Shown: positions 4,874 to 5,076 of the stretch, piece after piece
Layout: every line of letters begins with the position of its first letter
Position numbering within the stretch: position 1 is the first letter of the stretch
Assembly (NCBI GenBank): GCA_023249895.1
Contig: JAHFBS010000075.1
Coordinates: 1 to 5,076, forward strand
DNA length: 5,076 nt
Origin: a bacterium
GTDB lineage: Bacteria > Babelota > Babeliae > Babelales > RVW-14
Reading direction: 5' to 3'
Notes under the pieces: generated by a model
What the model saw: only the letters and a program-made list of their open reading frames with translations
Told to the model about the DNA's origin: nothing
Databases searched by the model: none
Translations under genes and position numbers: made by a program

Positions 4874-5076
4874 CCCATAGGTTCCTTCTTTTTCTGCGTC
4901 TGACATCACTTCATTTCTTTCGCCACTATCAGCGGTAAACACTTGAACAACCATATCGCGCACGGTATCCGGCACATGATCATCATCAGGTGACGGCGTA
5001 ATTGAAACATACGCCTTTGCCAAATAATAAATCACAACGGCCGCACCAATAATATAACGGCGTGGTGCTTCTTTCG
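4862..5076 (-). CDS. C-terminal part of a small membrane-segment protein (70 residues; start beyond the right edge)
   Basis: The frame is open from the right edge to a TAA at 4864-4862. The visible part begins KEAPRRYIIGAAVVIYYLAK, with a basic stretch followed by one hydrophobic segment of about 16-18 residues (YIIGAAVVIYYLAKAYV) that could cross the membrane. Then come SITPSPDDDHVPDTVRDMV and an acidic tail ending TYGEAA. The hydrophobic helix followed by a TPSPDDD-type turn resembles small uncharacterised phage membrane proteins, some encoded near lysis genes. A holin or spanin role cannot be shown. No start codon is visible in the window, so the gene continues rightward. Its orientation matches the structural operon, but the divergent block separates it. 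It overlaps the convergent plus-strand gene by 4 nt. Confidence 0.55.
   Translation of the reverse strand, partial: KEAPRRYIIGAAVVIYYLAKAYVSITPSPDDDHVPDTVRDMVVQVFTADSGERNEVMSDAEKEGTYGEAA

Noticed and set aside
1..5076. CRISPR array, tRNA, IS element, integrase/attachment site, retron or toxin-antitoxin system
   Set aside because: I looked for regularly spaced repeats, cloverleaf-like sequences, transposase or recombinase motifs, reverse-transcriptase motifs and paired toxin-antitoxin genes, and none is apparent.

Overview
This window reads as part of a tailed-phage genome (free phage or prophage), most likely a podovirus of a Gram-negative, probably proteobacterial, host. The phage assignment rests on a recognisable portal (head-to-tail connector) protein, a Bbp19-like protein, a scaffold-type capsid assembly protein and a terminase small-subunit-like protein, all on the minus strand in packaging/morphogenesis order. 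The host assignment is weaker. It rests on Shine-Dalgarno sites before most genes, a sigma70-type promoter, moderate-to-low GC, and the likeness of the portal/Bbp19/scaffold order to Bordetella phage BPP-1-like genomes. No host gene is visible.

Region 1 (3954 down to 1, minus strand) is one tightly packed transcription unit. In transcription order it holds a terminase small-subunit-like HTH protein, a 71-aa zinc-ribbon-like protein, a 54-aa ORF, a 156-aa protein with a possible permuted papain-like His...Cys arrangement, an 87-aa Gln-rich coiled-coil protein, the 538-aa portal, the ~92-aa Bbp19-like protein, and the N-terminal 162 residues of a scaffold protein that runs off the left edge. 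Junctions are stop/start overlaps (ATGA, TGATG), 1-3 nt gaps or short overlaps, which suggests translational coupling. No large terminase gene lies between the small terminase and the portal, where it is commonly found.

Region 2 (3955-4064) is an AT-rich divergent control region. It has a good plus-strand sigma70 promoter (TTGACA-N17-TAATAT), a perfect TATAAT facing the minus-strand operon, and an imperfect 31-bp direct repeat with copies 58 bp apart. One repeat copy covers each -10 element. This is the most interesting non-coding signal in the window: a candidate operator pair, or possibly a packaging-recognition site next to the terminase gene.

Region 3 (4065-4865, plus strand) is an operon of four small unrecognised genes (96, 58, 33 and 75 aa), each with a Shine-Dalgarno site. 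The last two are cysteine-rich. By position and size they resemble a phage early or accessory module.

Region 4 (4862-5076, minus strand) is the C-terminal 70 residues of a gene entering from the right edge, with one predicted membrane segment. Its stop codon overlaps the stop of the plus-strand operon, and a hairpin spans the junction.

I see no tRNA, rRNA, CRISPR array, IS element, integrase or toxin gene. The novelty here is modest: the repeat-bearing divergent control region, the His/Cys protein beside the portal, and the unassigned small-gene module.
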